NCBI GenBank assembly: GCA_012861695.1
Contig: JAAOOA010000002.1
Span: 31,888,873-31,952,872 of the forward strand
DNA from: Trematomus loennbergii
Lineage: Eukaryota > Chordata > Actinopteri > Perciformes > Nototheniidae
Direction of reading: 5' to 3'
Length of the DNA: 64,000 nucleotides
Part shown: positions 50,640 through 63,405 of the stretch, in pieces
Position numbering within the stretch: the stretch's first letter is position 1
Layout of the letters: every line of letters starts with the position of its first letter
Notes under the pieces: generated by a model
The model's input: only the letters and a program-made list of their open reading frames with translations
What the model was told of the DNA's origin: nothing
Databases searched by the model: none
Translations under genes and position numbers: made by a program

Positions 50640-51405
50640 CTTCTAGATAGTGGACGTTTTCACTCCACTCTGAGAGTTTATGTGGCTGCTATTTCTGCCC
50701 GACATGTTCGGGTCGGCGGCGCCACGGCGGGGTGCCACAGCTCGGTGTCCCTCTTCCTGATAGGGGCTTTACGGCAGCGTCCCCCTAGCACCCCGAGGGC
50801 TCCGGCTTGGGACCTGCTCCTGCTGCTGGATGCCCTATCATCTCCTCCCTTCGAGCCCCTGGCCAGGTGGGGCTTAGGTGGCTGCCCACGAAGGCAGCAT
50901 TTCTGATTGCCATAGCCCCAGGGAAACGAGTTGGGGAGTTGCATGTCCTCTCCGTAAGCGATACATGCCCGAGGTGGGACTCTAAGGTGTTGCCCTTTGG
51001 CATGTGGCATTCCTGCCCAGGGTGCTTCAACAAACCCACTTCAATCAGCCTGCCCAGCTGGCACGCTTTGACATTCAGGAGAACGGCACGTCGAAGTTGC
51101 TGTGCCCTGTGGGAGCCCAAAGGGCGTATATCGAGGCTACTGCCTGTATACGGCAGTCGGAGCAGCTCTTCGTTTGCCATGGCGGCACTAAAGGAGGTTG
51201 TGCCCTCTAACCAGCGGCTGCCCCACTGGATTGTCGATACCATGCCTACGGGGCCAGTGACCGCCCCTGCCATCAGGGCTGTGATGCCACTCTACAAGGA
51301 GCATCTCAACATCTTGGGCTGCCCTGAGAGTGGTGCCCCTGGAGACCATCTGCGCTGCGGCGTCGTGGGTGTCTTCTGGCACATTCTCCAGTTTTTATCG
51401 GGTTA
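50640..51405 (+). pseudogene. DIRS-b tyrosine recombinase, broken
   Basis: Matches DIRS-a 18770-19555: SLLDSGRFHSTLRVYVAA, ISARHVRV, KAAFLIAIAPGKRVGELHVL and later blocks in shifted frames. The Arg of the GKRVGELH box is kept. At least two frameshifts lie between 50870 and 51250. Confidence 0.75.
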
Positions 51406-51956
51406 ATGTCGCCACTCCCCATTCTTTGGGCGTGATCCTTTTGCCGAGCCCCGCTGCTTCCAGTCGTGAGCAAGGGCTTGGATTCTTCATGACATGGTTG
51501 GTATAAGTCATCCAGTGCTAAAGCACCGCCTCTGGCGGTCAGTAGGGACGAAATAGAACAATAGTTACGGCTGTAACTACGGTTCTATGAGTCGCGGATG
51601 ACCGCCAGAGTTTCCTGTCACTCAGAATTCTTGTGTGCTCGCGAGAAGATTCTGGGAACAGATCCTCTGATGACGCCGGCCTATGTAGCCGGTGTGACGT
51701 GGGTCACAGGTGACTTTGTTGTTATTGGTACTCGAACTGAGCATGCGTGCGATGGATATATCTAGTGCTAAAGCACCGCCTCTGGCAGCCGTAACTATCG
51801 TTTGTTGTGCTGTGCAGATCCTCTGAACCAGTGAAGGCTTTTCAGCAGCACCTTTATAGTTTTCATAAGTTGCCCCTTTAACAGAGGTTGTTTTACCAGG
51901 CCTGAACAAGGAAAAATCATTGTTTTTAGAGTCTGGTTTGTAACCAAAAGCATCTA

Positions 51957-53267
51957 CATAGAATAGAATAGAATCGTTTAATATCATTATACATGTACAA
52001 TTAGATAAATAAATGCTTCTCCCTTTCAAAGGTGCCATCAAAACAAAAAACATCACAACATAAGAAAACAAATACACGCAGCATACATACTTAGGAATAA
52101 GGAATAAAGTGCAGTAATTATTTCCAGGGGTATAAAAAAATCTATAATGTAATAAAAATAATAGTAGGTATGTATTTATAATAATAATAATAATAATGAT
52201 ATATATGTATATATATATATACAGAGTCACATTTCTTTCACATGCAGGATGATTAAGAGCAATGATGGCTCTTGGGAAAAAACTGTCTTTGAGTCTGTTT
52301 GTTTTGGATTTAATACACCTGTAGCGCCTGCCGGAGGGCAGCAGGTTGAACAGGTGAAAGCCGGGGTGTGAATTGTCCTTAACAATGTTTTTGGCTCTAC
52401 TGAGGCAGCGGGAGGTGTAAATGTCCATCAGGGAGGGGAGAAGGCAGCCGATGATCCTCTGTGCTGCTTTTACAACTCTCTGGAGCCTCATCCTGTCTGC
52501 CTCAGTGCAGCTGGCGTACCACACTGTGATGCAGTATGTTAATAGGCTCTCGATGGTAGAGCGGTAGAAGGTCACCAGCAGCTTAGTGGCCAAGTTGTTC
52601 TTCCTGAGCACCCTCAGGAAGTGCAGACGCTGCTGGGCCTTCTTGATGACAGCTGTGGTGTTGTCCTTCCAGGAAAGGTTGTTGGTGATGAGGACGCCGA
52701 GGAACTTGAAGGTGTGGACCCTCTCCACACACTCGCCGTAAATGTAGAGGGGAGCGAGGTCGGTAGTATTCCTCCTGAAGTCTACGATGATGTCTTTGGT
52801 TTTTGTGGGGTTCAGTGCCAGGTTGTTCACTGAACACCACGCTGAGAGCTTCAGTACCTCACTCCTGTAGGCCGACTCGTCTCCTCCTGAGATAAGCCCC
52901 ACCTCAGTGGTGTCGTCAGCAAACTTGACGATGATGTTCTCTGGGTGGGCTGGACTGCAGTCGTGGGTGTAGAGCGAGTACAGGAGAGGGCTCAGCACAC
53001 AGCCCTAAGGAGAGAGTGCGGGTGGAGGAGTGATGGGGCCAAGTCTCACACGCTGGGGGCGGTTAGTGAGGAAATCTTTGATCCAGGAAGAGGTGGGTGG
53101 GGGAAGGCCTATAGGTTTGATAGTTTGCAAACTAGAATGTCCGGGATGATTATGTTGAACGCTGAGCTGTAGTCAATAAAGAGCAATCTGACATAGCTCC
53201 CACGATGCTCCAGGTGGCTCAGTGGAGAGTGGAGAGCTATGGCTATGGCGTCTTCAGTGGATCTATG
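51957..53267 (-). mobile_element. Rex1-like LINE, 3' half
   Basis: The RT blocks run from about 53000 down: GCVLSPLLYSLYTHDC, VKFADDTTEVGLISGGDES, LSAWCSVNNLALNPTKTKD, FKFLGVLITNNLSW, TFYRSTIESLLTYCITVWY, RCLSRAKNIVKDNSHPGFHL and FNLLPSGRRYRC. A TAG just before GCVLSP cuts the frame, and everything upstream of this block is absent. The tail at 51957-52240 includes ATAG-type repeats and a TA microsatellite. The empty site aaaagcatcaacaggggcctg is seen in units 2 and 4 (31014, 61678). Confidence 0.85.
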
Positions 53268-53304
53268 GGGCTGTATAAGATATCATCAGTATCCCTACAC
53301 TTAC

Positions 53305-53447
53305 CCACTGCAAGGTGTGAGCTGGGGTTTGCTGTGGTAGCTGTTCTGTGGCTTAGGAGCCACAACATGCAGAGGGAACAGCCCTCCAATCACAACATCC
53401 CCTCCCGACTGCAGGGCCAAAGGCTCACTGTCTGCCAGTTTCACACA
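53305..53447 (-). pseudogene. orphan V2R N-terminal exon upstream of copy 4
   Basis: The best-preserved of the three orphan exons: acceptor cttacctcag, then CVKLADSEPLALQSGGDVVI, GGLFPLHVVAPKPQNSYHSK and PQLTPCSG, ending at donor GTAAGT. GGDVVIGGLFPLH is the class C receptor hallmark. It is open over its whole length. No signal-peptide exon upstream or ligand-domain exon downstream belongs to it; downstream is a Rex1 insertion and then DIRS. Confidence 0.75.
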
Positions 53448-53584
53448 CTGAGGTAAGATAGATGCAACACCTCTCATTTGATCTATTCCCAAACTCCTTT
53501 GTTTCTCTGTTACAGTCTCTTCTTCTTTCAACACACCTCTCTCTAAACATAGTTCTTTACTTATCACAATTTTGGGAACATTAA

Positions 53585-54759
53585 CCTGTTAAGCCCGAGA
53601 GACCCCGGTACCGGGGCACTGCCGCAACATCTTGCAGGAAACAGTGTCTGAGGGCATGTTCATTTAATAAACTATGAATGTTTTATATCCATGTAACGGG
53701 AAGAAACTCATCTAACTGATCATTTTTATTTATTTTTCAAAAGAAAACCCACAATGCTAACACTGAGCCTCTGAATTAGCAACGAGCGAAAAATGCTAAC
53801 AGATTACTGCACCGAAAATCACTCACAAAACCTTATTATTTATCTTTTCTCCCATCCATGACATCGATTCACATCGTGAGGTGAAACAGAATCGATGGGT
53901 ACCCTCATTATCACTGAATTATACGAATTTGCGACGTTATAAACAAAAACAGACATCAAAACAGGTGACGCTAGGTAGCTAAACATGCTAACATTCTTAC
54001 CTTGGCTCTGTAGTCTCTCCAAAGTGGTCTTCAATGGCATTAAAACGATAAAAACGCTGCTGAAGTTAATCCATAGGTTAATCCAATGTGTCTGTGTCCC
54101 TTTGAAATGATTTCTGATAATCCATGAGCAATAAAACAGATAATCCATGCTATTCCGTTTCTAGATGTCAGAGCTAGAATGTAGCTTCACTCTAATGCAA
54201 AATTACATGCGCAAAGCCCCCACCTTTTTTTTTCACAATGAGTGTGTGTGGGGGACTCCCCCTTCGATTATATTGGCTCTAACGGTCAGAAAGAGGTGTC
54301 AACCATCAAAATCGAGCAAGGGGGCCAGAGATATGGAAAATCCACCCAAATGACGACAGAAGTGTTTTTTTTTTTCTAAATCTCTCTAAAAAGGTCAAAT
54401 GTCACTTGTTTTGCATCAATCTTGATACAGGGTACTTATTATATGTTGTACTTTGGATTCCTAAAGCTTTTAGTCTACCTTACCATCATCCAAGGGTAGT
54501 TTTCACTATAAGTCAAAAAGGACTTTTGGACGGACACTATAATTTACAGTTTTTTACTATGTAAAATCTGAATTTTCTTTCAAATAAAAAACATCTATAT
54601 TGATTATGACTTTTCTATATTCAACTCACAGGTTTATCATTACTTTGAGAAAAAAGATTATTAATTTAACCCTTTTAGAAGGGAAGATATGGTCATTTGT
54701 TCTGGGAATGTCATTTTCGAGCCTGAGTCCTGAAAAACAGGCTCAGGGCTTAACAGGTT
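53585..54759. mobile_element. piggyBac-like TTAA element, complete reference copy
   Basis: Ends CCTGTTAAGCCC and GGGCTTAACAGG with TTAA at 53581-53584 and 54760-54763. The empty site gggaacaTTAAaaacaactgg is intact in units 2 and 4 (about 31330, 62003), which proves the borders. It is about 1175 bp. Inverted ends plus a TTAA target suit piggyBac; Kolobok cannot be excluded, as no transposase is present. Confidence 0.88.
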
Positions 54760-55718
54760 AAAAACAACTGGAGAAACCAGGCTAAATAAGGAACAAATAA
54801 GCAGCCAGGCAGGAGCTCCGGCAAGGACAAATTGTAGTGTACATAATGACCCCATAAAGGGCCATAAATATTTGGTTTGACCAATCACAACGAAAAAACA
54901 ATTGCATAGGTGAAGACTACGGACAGCTTGTGTGAAATGTGTTTGGAGATTGACTATTAATAATGTGATTAATTATTATTAAATTAATTTCAAACAATAG
55001 TATGAAAGTTTTTAAGTGTCTATTACTAAGACTGGAACAATTCCAGGTTACTTTTGAGAATATACATTAAAGGATGATACAAAATGTACTTAATGAAAAT
55101 TCCATTTGAACAATTCCATTTTATTTTGAATTGTTGCCTTTTAAGACTCAGATGATCAGAAACATCAGATGTATTTTAGACCAAACAAACCCAGACCCAA
55201 CACTTACAGTACTGGTGTAGCTACATCATATTGTAAAGCTAATGTGCATGTTATAATGGTGCGTATGCTTATGGCTGATTCACAGCTGAGCATTGTATGT
55301 GTTTCAGTTGGTGTGCTGTGTCCCAAAAGATGCAATCTTTGAAAATGGTTACATTTAAAATATAATAATAAGTTAATAATATTCAAAAACAAATTATGAA
55401 CTTGTTTGAAGGATTTGTGGACTATGGGATGTTGTATTTTCCTCTTTGGCAATAATATTATAGCAATTCAGCCAGCTTTTCTTATGATTATGCAGTATTT
55501 AATATTTTTTTGGAAATGTTTATCAAGTACCACAAGTCTGAATGTTGACTTTATTTATTCACTTTATTTTATATTTTCAGTAACTGATCCAAATGTATTG
55601 TAAAATAGGGTATTATTAGTAAATTCACAAAATTACATTACAATTAGTAAAATTATTGAGCATAAAAGAAACTCCAATATGAATATTTAAATCAACAAGA
55701 AAAGCATATTTGAATGTA

Positions 55719-55912
55719 AGGCAAGGCAAGGCAAGGCAAGTTTATTTATATAGCACCTTTCAACACAAGGTAATTCAAAGTGCTTTACAAAAATGGAAGA
55801 CATTTTAAAAATGGCATTTAAAATCAGTCATTAAAAAGAAAAGATAATAAAATAAACATTAAAAGAAAAAATACATGGATAAAAGTTAAAAGTTACAGTG
55901 CAGTTTAAGATG
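55719..55912. mobile_element. LINE-tail insertion with (AAGGC)n, only in unit 4
   Basis: Four aaggc units are followed by the widespread fish repeat motif tttatttatatagcaccttt and caaagtgctttaca. It is flanked by tgaatgta at 55711-55718 and 55913-55920; units 1-3 read tgaatgtgcacag without it. It lies in the 3' untranslated region of receptor copy 4. Confidence 0.75.
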
Positions 55913-55954
55913 TGAATGTACACAGTATAGGCTTTATAAAGCCATCTACATTTT

Positions 55955-56857
55955 TTACAAACCCCTGCTCATTAAATGTTTCTTGGTGTTTTTCTCTGGC
56001 TTAAATAAAATAATAAAACATTTTGGAGCGAATATACACGTAATTAGTCCAAAACTGGAGGCCAGAATGGCAAATATCTCCACAGCCACAGTATATTTCC
56101 CAGGAGAGCTGACATATGCTGGGATAAATGTGATCCAGACTGCACAGAATATCAACATGCTGAATGTGATAAGCTTGGCTTCATTAAAGTTATTAGGTAG
56201 TTTCCGAGCTAGGACAGCTAACACAAAGCAAAAGACAGCCAGTAAGCCTATATACCCAAGTACAGCCCAGAACCCCAAAGCTGATCCTAATGCGCACTCC
56301 AGGATGATTCTCTCCTTGTATGTCGTGAGGTTTTTCATTGGAAAGGGGGGACTAAGAACTAACCAAATAGTACATATCAAAACTTGAATAAACGTGAAAG
56401 ACACTGCAGTCAATCTTTGCTGTGAAGGCCCAAACCATTTCATCAAATTACTACCTGGTAGTGTAGCTCTGAAGGCCGTCAGAACTACTATAGTTTTTCC
56501 AAGAACACAAGACATGCAGAGGACGAATGTGATCCCAAACGCTGTGTGGCGCAGCATGCAGGACCATTCCGAGGGTGCTCCAATGAACGTTAATGAACAT
56601 AAGAAACATAGAGTCAGGGAGAAGAGCAGCAAGAAGCTCAGCTCAGAGTTGTTGGCCCTAACAATTGGTGAGCTCCTGTGACGATAGAACACAGCCGCTG
56701 TTATAATGGCAAGACAGGCACCACCGATTGAAAAAGCAGCCAAGACAATTCCAAGAGGCTCGTTGAAGGAAAGAAACTCTACAGGTTTGGGAAGACATGT
56801 ATCTCTCTCTGCATTAGGCCAGAATTCCTTGGGGCAAGGGAAAACAATCAAAGGAAT
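55955..56857 (-). pseudogene. copy 4 exon 7: complete open seven-transmembrane domain
   Basis: The frame 55955-56851 holds 298 codons: [19 protein letters not shown] (end of cysteine-rich domain), TM1 [19 protein letters not shown]2 [21 protein letters not shown]3 [21 protein letters not shown]4 [18 protein letters not shown]5 [19 protein letters not shown], loop motif [11 protein letters not shown]6 [19 protein letters not shown]7 [16 protein letters not shown] and tail [15 protein letters not shown]. Only the one-base insertion beside the splice acceptor keeps it from joining exon 6 in frame. Confidence 0.9.
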
Positions 56858-58433
56858 CTGAAAAAAGAAAGAAAAAGAGCTTTAAGCAGTTGGAATTTAT
56901 ATTTTATGTTGTGGACATACATTAGAAAAACAAATACCTGTAGCATTGCTAATCTCTCCCTCGGGACACGGTGTACAGTCATAACAGCAGATGGGTTTTC
57001 CTTTCTGAAGCACTTTACGAGTTCCTGAAGGACAGCTGTCAGTGCACACTGACACAGGCACCTGTCACATATATACAAATTAACTCACATGTAGACAGGT
57101 GTGCTCTGAAGCTAAAATTATAAAAGGATAGATTCATGTTTTTTCTTCACAATGTTTTTCTTTGTGTCTTTTACATTTCTGTTTGGTTAAAAAAAAAAAG
57201 TAAGTAAACATGTATTTTAAACAATAAAACGTAAATGTCATGTTAAAAATACTCTCTCATTATTCGTAACATTGGAATTCTAATGAGGTACCGAGGTATG
57301 AGACATCATACCCTTTGAGATGATACCAAAATGTGATATGTTAAATTACTGCTTTGGGGCTCCTCACCTGTGTGCCACTCTCCACCCAGGTGAGGTTCCT
57401 GTTGATAAGGAACTCCTGGCCCACCGGTAGTGATGAATCGTATCGCCCCACAGTCACCAACTCAATGCTGCCACTCTCATTTCTTTGCCAGTTTACCAGC
57501 TCATATGTGGCCACAGGATCCCCGTTGGCATCAAATGACACATCATAACCATTTTGGGAAAAATTAACTTTTTTTCAGCTGATTAAGAACCTAGGGATGA
57601 AGTAAAGGAAGACAGTGAAGGGGATAAAAGAAATCATTTAAAATCAAATGAGCATTCATTTGATAACATAGACGTGCAGCTTAAAAAGAACATCATTATT
57701 TTTACTGACCTCTTTGGCCTCTAGCTTAGTGAACTTATCACACTGTGTAGTAGAATCAGTTTTCTGACACACTGCATTATGAATGGCATGCGCTATTGCA
57801 TAGACAGCCTTGTACACCATGTTAGTGACTCGAAGTTGAGATGTGTCAGTGTATGAGCTCTGGAGCGTCTTTATACCTTCAGTTCCATCACACACACTCC
57901 TGTCCGTGGCTTCACCTAAAAACACAGAGACAGAGGAAGGTGTTTTTAGCCAAGACGATTACATTCATTCATTCTTATGTGTGTATTGTGTTATTTAACC
58001 TGCCAAGCAAACATTGCAGGATTTACATCACATTTCAAATCACTGTTTTGTGGACATGTCTTTCTGTTTTTTTACGTTATTAGTTTATTTTAGCAGCTCA
58101 TATTACACAAATCAGTCATCAGACAAATACTTATTGTATAAGGCAAAATATGTATTTCTTTAATTTAATACTGACTTGCCCTGTTATAATGATGCATGAT
58201 GGACACTAGAACCAGCAGTACAGGATCATCAGAGACCCTTATCACACTAGAAATGCACTTTCTGCCCTCTGCTGTCTGGTAGACGGTAACACACTAACAG
58301 GCCTACACAGCTTGATTCAACACGCAATAAGACTGCTGAACTCTTGAAGTCAGGACTTTGATACTGTCCCTCTACATTTAAATACTTGTACTTACTCTTT
58401 AACTCACCTACAATATGTATGTACATATACCGT

Positions 58434-58488
58434 ATGTAAGTCGCTTTGGATAAAAGCGTGTAACAAGTAACATGTAATGTAATGTAAT
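58434..58488 (+). mobile_element. SINE tail only, copy 4 intron
   Basis: At the site where copies 2 and 3 hold head, middle and two tails, copy 4 has just one tail (gtcgctttggataaaagcg, then atgtaatgtaa) between duplicated taccgt. Copy 1 has none and shows the original sequence tataccgtgtatatatt. It is either a 5'-truncated insertion or the product of recombination between the two tails. Confidence 0.75.
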
Positions 58489-61400
58489 ACCGTGTATATA
58501 TTACTTCTCATGAAGCATACATTTACTACATTCCTTTTTGAAGTTCATCTTCTTTATTTTACAATGACTGTAACATGTCAACAAATATATTCCACAATTT
58601 ATATATATATTTTGGACATATTTTAACTCTGCACTATATGTTTTGGATAAACATATTCTAGAGCGTGATTTTTTTTTTTCAGCATTTATTTTATGACCAT
58701 TTTTGAAGGGAGACTTTCCTAAATTGTTGTGCATTGAGGAATAAATAGCTTTCATCTATACAAATAAACAGTCTGTAATCAATGCATAATAGCCTAGTAG
58801 AATAATGTACATTTATGTTGTTTACAATATATTAGACAGCATTGTTAATAAACATGACCTGAACATCACATTGTGAGATCATTCACCGAGATGCAACCTT
58901 ATGTCCGCCTCATGTATTTCATTAAAAATATAGATTTCCCTTTCAGTCAAAATCTGGGGTTTGGTCTTTAACAGGCTGATCAATTCAGGGAGCTTCACTT
59001 AGACAGAACATTAAAAAACGAATACAATCAAGACACTACCGTGTGAGTGTCATGTATGTTTAAAATTGGCACAACTTTCTCACTTTTTACCAGCCTGCAG
59101 TTGAATGCTTCCTCCCAGAACATGGTAAGCAATGGGGAGTCAGCTTTAGACGGAGAGAGATCCAGCAGAAGTCCCTCAGACCTGGGATGACAGATTTTTC
59201 AATGCCAAATCCGATGGCTCCAGCAAGGAAGCTGAACCTCAGCATGTCTGGGTCAGTTACCCAGGCCTCACTACCTATCCACTGGCGAGGTGGGGAAGGC
59301 TTGCGTGACAGCTCCTCCAGCAGAATCTTCATATCCAGTGGAAATAAATGCCACAACAACCTTAGCCGTTGACCTGGAGGGACGTTCAATGACATATACA
59401 AATAATAGTTATAATATAAGACTAATATTGTCTTTTTATAACAATATTGTCATAAGTATGAAGAAAAACAAAACATGAGAGATGATAAACAGATATATTG
59501 GCACATTTCCTGTTGTATAAAAACATGTTCCATCACTTAGAACTTGTTTTGGTTTTTCTGTGCAGAAGGTCAGTGTCAGCACAGTGAACTAAAGGAGAAT
59601 CAGTGATATAGAAACCTGCGGATAACGTCAGCTACTCTCTGGATCCGGCTACGTGGGTGGGTCCGATAGAAAGACTCGAGTATTCCACACAGATCCCCTC
59701 TTTACGTGCTGCATGCAGGAAAGATGCCATGCCATTGTTGCCATAGTCAGAATCCGACCGGACAGCACCTATCCAAGTCCAGCCAAAGTGTTTTACCAGC
59801 TTGGCCAGCGCGTCAGCCTGGAATTGATCACTCGGGATTGTTCTGAAGAAACTCGGGTACTGCTGCTTATCAGACAGGCATGCACACGTGGCAAAGGCTC
59901 ACCTAAAGAAAACAACAGTTATTTAACGGGACAGAGGCAAAACAAGTAATGGACTCAAACACAGTTTGCAATAAATTCTTAATATTTACTTGAGGTATGT
60001 TGAAGGGCCCGATGATGCGCGACATACTGATGGAAGCGTGGATCAGACGCACCAACGACGGCCATCACCATACCAGACTGCGAGCATTTGTCGCCGGTGT
60101 TAAACACCGGGTCAGTCCCCCTGAAAGCTGAAATGCAACATGCACCGCCACGGACACCGAGGCACATGAGTCATAGATCTCATAACCAAGCTTGATCCCC
60201 GGAAGCAGCTCCGTGCTGTTGTTAATCTGCTCGATGGCGAAGACCATTGCACGTGAGAAGCGCAGTCCACGGGAGTGATGCTGCACACAGACATCGGTGT
60301 TAATGTTAAAACTTTAAGATTTAAAATAATACGTGATAGACTACAAGATGACTGAAATTCAAATATATGGTCTGGATAATAACGAATAGCATCTCTGTAG
60401 GCTTTATGGGAATTTCATCTGTCAAAAACCCAAACACATGATTAGATATATATCCAATATTCACAATAACTTTGCTGAATTGATTCAATGGTCCAATAAA
60501 TCATAAGTTTCACATTTCTCCATTCAACAAATGGTTAAGTATGTATACATCAGTTAAACTATTGCCTTTTATGAAATAGAAAAAATAAATCCACATTATG
60601 TAAAAAACAAAAATATTTATAAATGATTATTATTTTTAAGTTTTACATACAACACAGTACATTGCAACACAAATTCACAATATACACATCAATATACTGT
60701 ATATGCCCACATTCTAGCCAAAATCTCCCTGTACTAACCTCCCTGCGCAGCTTAGTGGCTCGGGCATGGTGGTGTAGTTATGCTTCACTGTGTGCATGTT
60801 GGAGTGAAAGGAGAAAACACCCCCAATGACATAGTCACCGTCCATAGAGAATGCAGGTTGACGAGTGGTACCTTGTAGCTTACATGTCACAGATGAAGCA
60901 TTAGTGCTAAGCACAGCAGCATCCTATCCCCTGTAAGCCCAGCCGCTTGTTTCACACCATCCCCAAAAACTATTCAAAACAAGAACTGACTTCAGCTCAC
61001 ACAAACCTATAGACAGTATCAGACCAATAAGAGACATCTCCATCATCAACTGTCGTCAAGTGGGCAAACTGTACTGTGTGTTCTCACTGGTTTATAACGT
61101 TTTTCAGACGCTTCCCTCCTTCTACCATACGTCACTTTGCTATTAGAGAGAGAGCATGCCCATGCCCAGCGCTGACAAGATGTATTTCTTTTATTCTGTA
61201 TTTTATATGTAACTTTTCTTCAAATAATCATCATTGACAAAGTCATGCTGTTTGGATGGATGCCCAAATACCCTGATCTAAAGCCATCACAGCAGAACTT
61301 CCCCTGAACAAGCCAGACATGTCCTTAAATGGCCAATATACTGTACATGTTTTATGTTTTTCTAGGATCAGTATATGATTTTCAGAAAAGGAGGTGGGTG

Positions 61401-61727
61401 GATGATTAGAAATAATTGTTTTGCTCATTGTTCCCATCTTTTTAAGCTTTATGGTTTTTTTTTTTTTAAAGCAAAATCTTGGCTGAGATTCTTGTGACTA
61501 TTGCTTAGTGGTTTCAGAACAACGCTGTTTGTTGTGCTGTGCAGATCCTCTGAACCAGTGAAGGCTTTTCAGCAGCACCTTTATAGTTTTCATAAGTTGC
61601 CCTTTAACAGAGGTTGTTTTACCTAAAACAGGCCTGAACAAGGAAAATATTGTTTTTAGAGTCTGATTTGTAACCAAAAGCATCAACAGGGGCCTGTATA
61701 AGATATCATCAGTATCCTCACACTTAC

Positions 61728-61865
61728 CCACTAGGTGTGAGCTGGGGTTTGCGTGGTAGCTGTTCTGCGGCTTAGGAGCCACAAAATGCAGAGGGAACAG
61801 CCCTCCAATCACAACATCCCCTCCCGACTGCAGGGCCAAAGGCTCACTGTCGCCAGTTTCACACA
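61728..61865 (-). pseudogene. orphan V2R N-terminal exon, unit 4
   Basis: Same exon as 31064-31203 and 53305-53447 (SEPLALQSGGDVVIGGLFPL), with the donor GTAAGT. Single-base losses occur at about 61752 and 61851, and the TGCAG piece near the 3' end is missing as in the unit 2 copy. Confidence 0.7.
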
Positions 61866-62093
61866 CTGAGGTAAGATAGATGCAACACCTCTCACTTGAT
61901 CTACAGTATTCCCAAAATCCTTTGTTTCTCCGCTACAGTCTCTTCTTAATTCGACACACCTCTCTCTTAACATAGTTATTTGCTTCCCATCACACTTTTG
62001 GGAACATTAAAAACAACTGGAGAAACCAGGCTAAATAAGGAACAAATAAGCAGCCAGGCAGGACCTCCGGCAAGGGCAAATTGTAGTGTACAT

Positions 62094-62783
62094 ACTGACC
62101 CCAAGGCCATTAAATATTTGGTTTAACCAATCACAACGAAAAACAATTGCATAGGTGAAGACTACGGACGGCTCGTGTGAAATGTGTTTGGAGATTGACT
62201 AATAATGTGATTAATTATTAAATTCATTTCAAACAATAGTATTAAAAGGTTTTTAAGTGTCTATTACTAAGACTGGAACAATTCCAGGTTACTTTTGAGA
62301 ATATACATTAAAGGATGATACAAAATGTACTTAATGAAATTCCATTTGAACAATTGCATTTTATTTTAATTGTTGCCTTTTAAGACTCAGATGATTCAGA
62401 AACATCAGATTTATTTTAGAACCAAACAAACCCAGACCTACCACCTACGGGTGGCTACATCATATTGTAAAGCTAATGTGCATTTTATAATGGTGCGTAT
62501 GCTTATGTGTCCCAAAAGATGCAATCTATGAAAATTGTTATATTTTAAACATAATAATAAGAATATTCAAAACACATTTTAAGAACTTGTTGAAGGATTT
62601 GTGGACTATGGGATGTTGTATTTTCCTCTTTGGCAATAATGTTATAGCAATTCAGCCAGCTTTTCTTATGATTATTTAGTGTTTAATATTTGTTTGGAAA
62701 TGTTTATCAAGTACCACAATGTTGACTTTATTTATTCACTTTATTTTATTTTTTCAGTAACTGATCAAAATGTATTGTAAAAT
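62094..62783. repeat. start of a fifth receptor unit, cut off
   Basis: The sequence follows the start of the other units (ccattaaatatttggtttaacc, then the 3' flank of a receptor gene) up to ctgatcaaaatgtattgtaaaat at about 62783. There homology stops and unrelated DNA begins. The next block in other units would be the seven-helix exon. This is the right edge of the array. Confidence 0.8.
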
Positions 62784-63300
62784 TATGGGATTAGTTTTGT
62801 ATCATAAAGATAAAGCAACACTGTCTCAGAATAAAGCAAAACTATGAGTTTAAAAGAAAAAAAACTGAGTCAAGCAAAATAAAATAAACTTCAAAAATAA
62901 AACTATAAATTGCAAACAAATCATTTGTGTAATCATGTAAACTATAAGTCTTTTTTCTTTGTTTTAACATAGGTTTTTGTTTGCAGTTCTTGTTTCTTCT
63001 TTCTCAATGATCAGACTTTTGCTCTCGCTGCAGCTCTTCTCGTTTGTGCTCCCTCATTTTTTGTTTTCGATTTTGACACAAACATCCCAGGTGGGTGGGA
63101 CTTTCAGGGGTGTGTCCCCATTGGCTACTCAGTTTTTGAGTGACAGCCCACTACACCACAGATCAGACAGTGCAACTCATGCAGCAAACTCCGGAGTCCA
63201 CTCGGCCACATTAGTGTTGGTGTCTCCTGGGAGTTTTCATGAACATATCGGACTTATCTTATGGATTGCTGTGCATTATACTTGTGTTGTGTAGTTTATA
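62784..63300. other. right flank, no recognised gene
   Basis: An open frame at 62977-63294 (plus) begins with a hydrophobic run (SMIRLLLSLQLFSFVLP) but has no recognised domain and no splice or promoter support. I do not call it a gene. Confidence 0.3.
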
Positions 63301-63405
63301 CTTTATTCCAACTTTAAATATTTTAATACCTGAACACACTGCTGCTGTTAAATAATTTCCCAATTTGGGATTGATAAAGTGTCTGTCTGTCTATTTATTT
63401 ATTTT
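63301..63405 (+). mobile_element. LINE-type 3' tail fragment
   Basis: The sequence aatttcccaatttgggattgataaagt followed by gtctgtctatttatttattt matches the usual 3' end of fish CR1/Rex1-group LINEs (stem-like cccaatttggg, ataaag, short repeats). No coding part is attached that I can recognise. Sequence from 63406 to 64000 is AT-rich and unrecognised. Confidence 0.5.

Larger units (their letters stand above)
49480..51800 (+). mobile_element. DIRS-b main body, internally deleted
   Basis: It contains RT start, RT end plus RNase H, and recombinase pieces, then the right terminal region (51500-51800) with the same inverted-repeat sequence as DIRS-a (gtgggtcacaggtgactttg). It ends exactly at tttgttgtgctgtgcag, the continuation of the receptor-unit sequence after which DIRS-a starts. 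Two internal deletions are visible: RT is cut between ASVDLRDA and the RT tail (about 50172), and RNase H is joined to the recombinase (about 50630). It is dead. Confidence 0.8.
55955..61046 (-). pseudogene. OlfC/V2R-like class C olfactory receptor, copy 4 (broken)
   Basis: Exons: 1, 60739-61046; 2, 59990-60280; 3a, 59616-59902; 3b, 59084-59373; 4, 57710-57915; 5, 57368-57590; 6, 56938-57061; 7, 55955-56857. Exons 4 and 6 are intact. Exon 1 has a 1-bp loss and a 1-bp gain; exon 2 has lost four bases in three events; 3a three bases; 3b six bases; exon 5 has one extra T (about 57575); exon 7 has one extra A in the cysteine-rich lead (about 56842), after which all seven helices are open. The ligand-binding half is the worst of the four copies, the membrane half the best. 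Confidence 0.85.

Noticed and set aside
51622..51960. C-terminal extension of the Rex1 ORF across the receptor-unit sequence
   Set aside because: The frame runs past the natural Rex1 end into DIRS and unit flank by chance; the true protein end is near 52230.
62977..63294. Possible secreted or membrane protein of 105 residues
   Set aside because: Hydrophobic start but no domain, no splice or promoter evidence, and next to a LINE-like tail.
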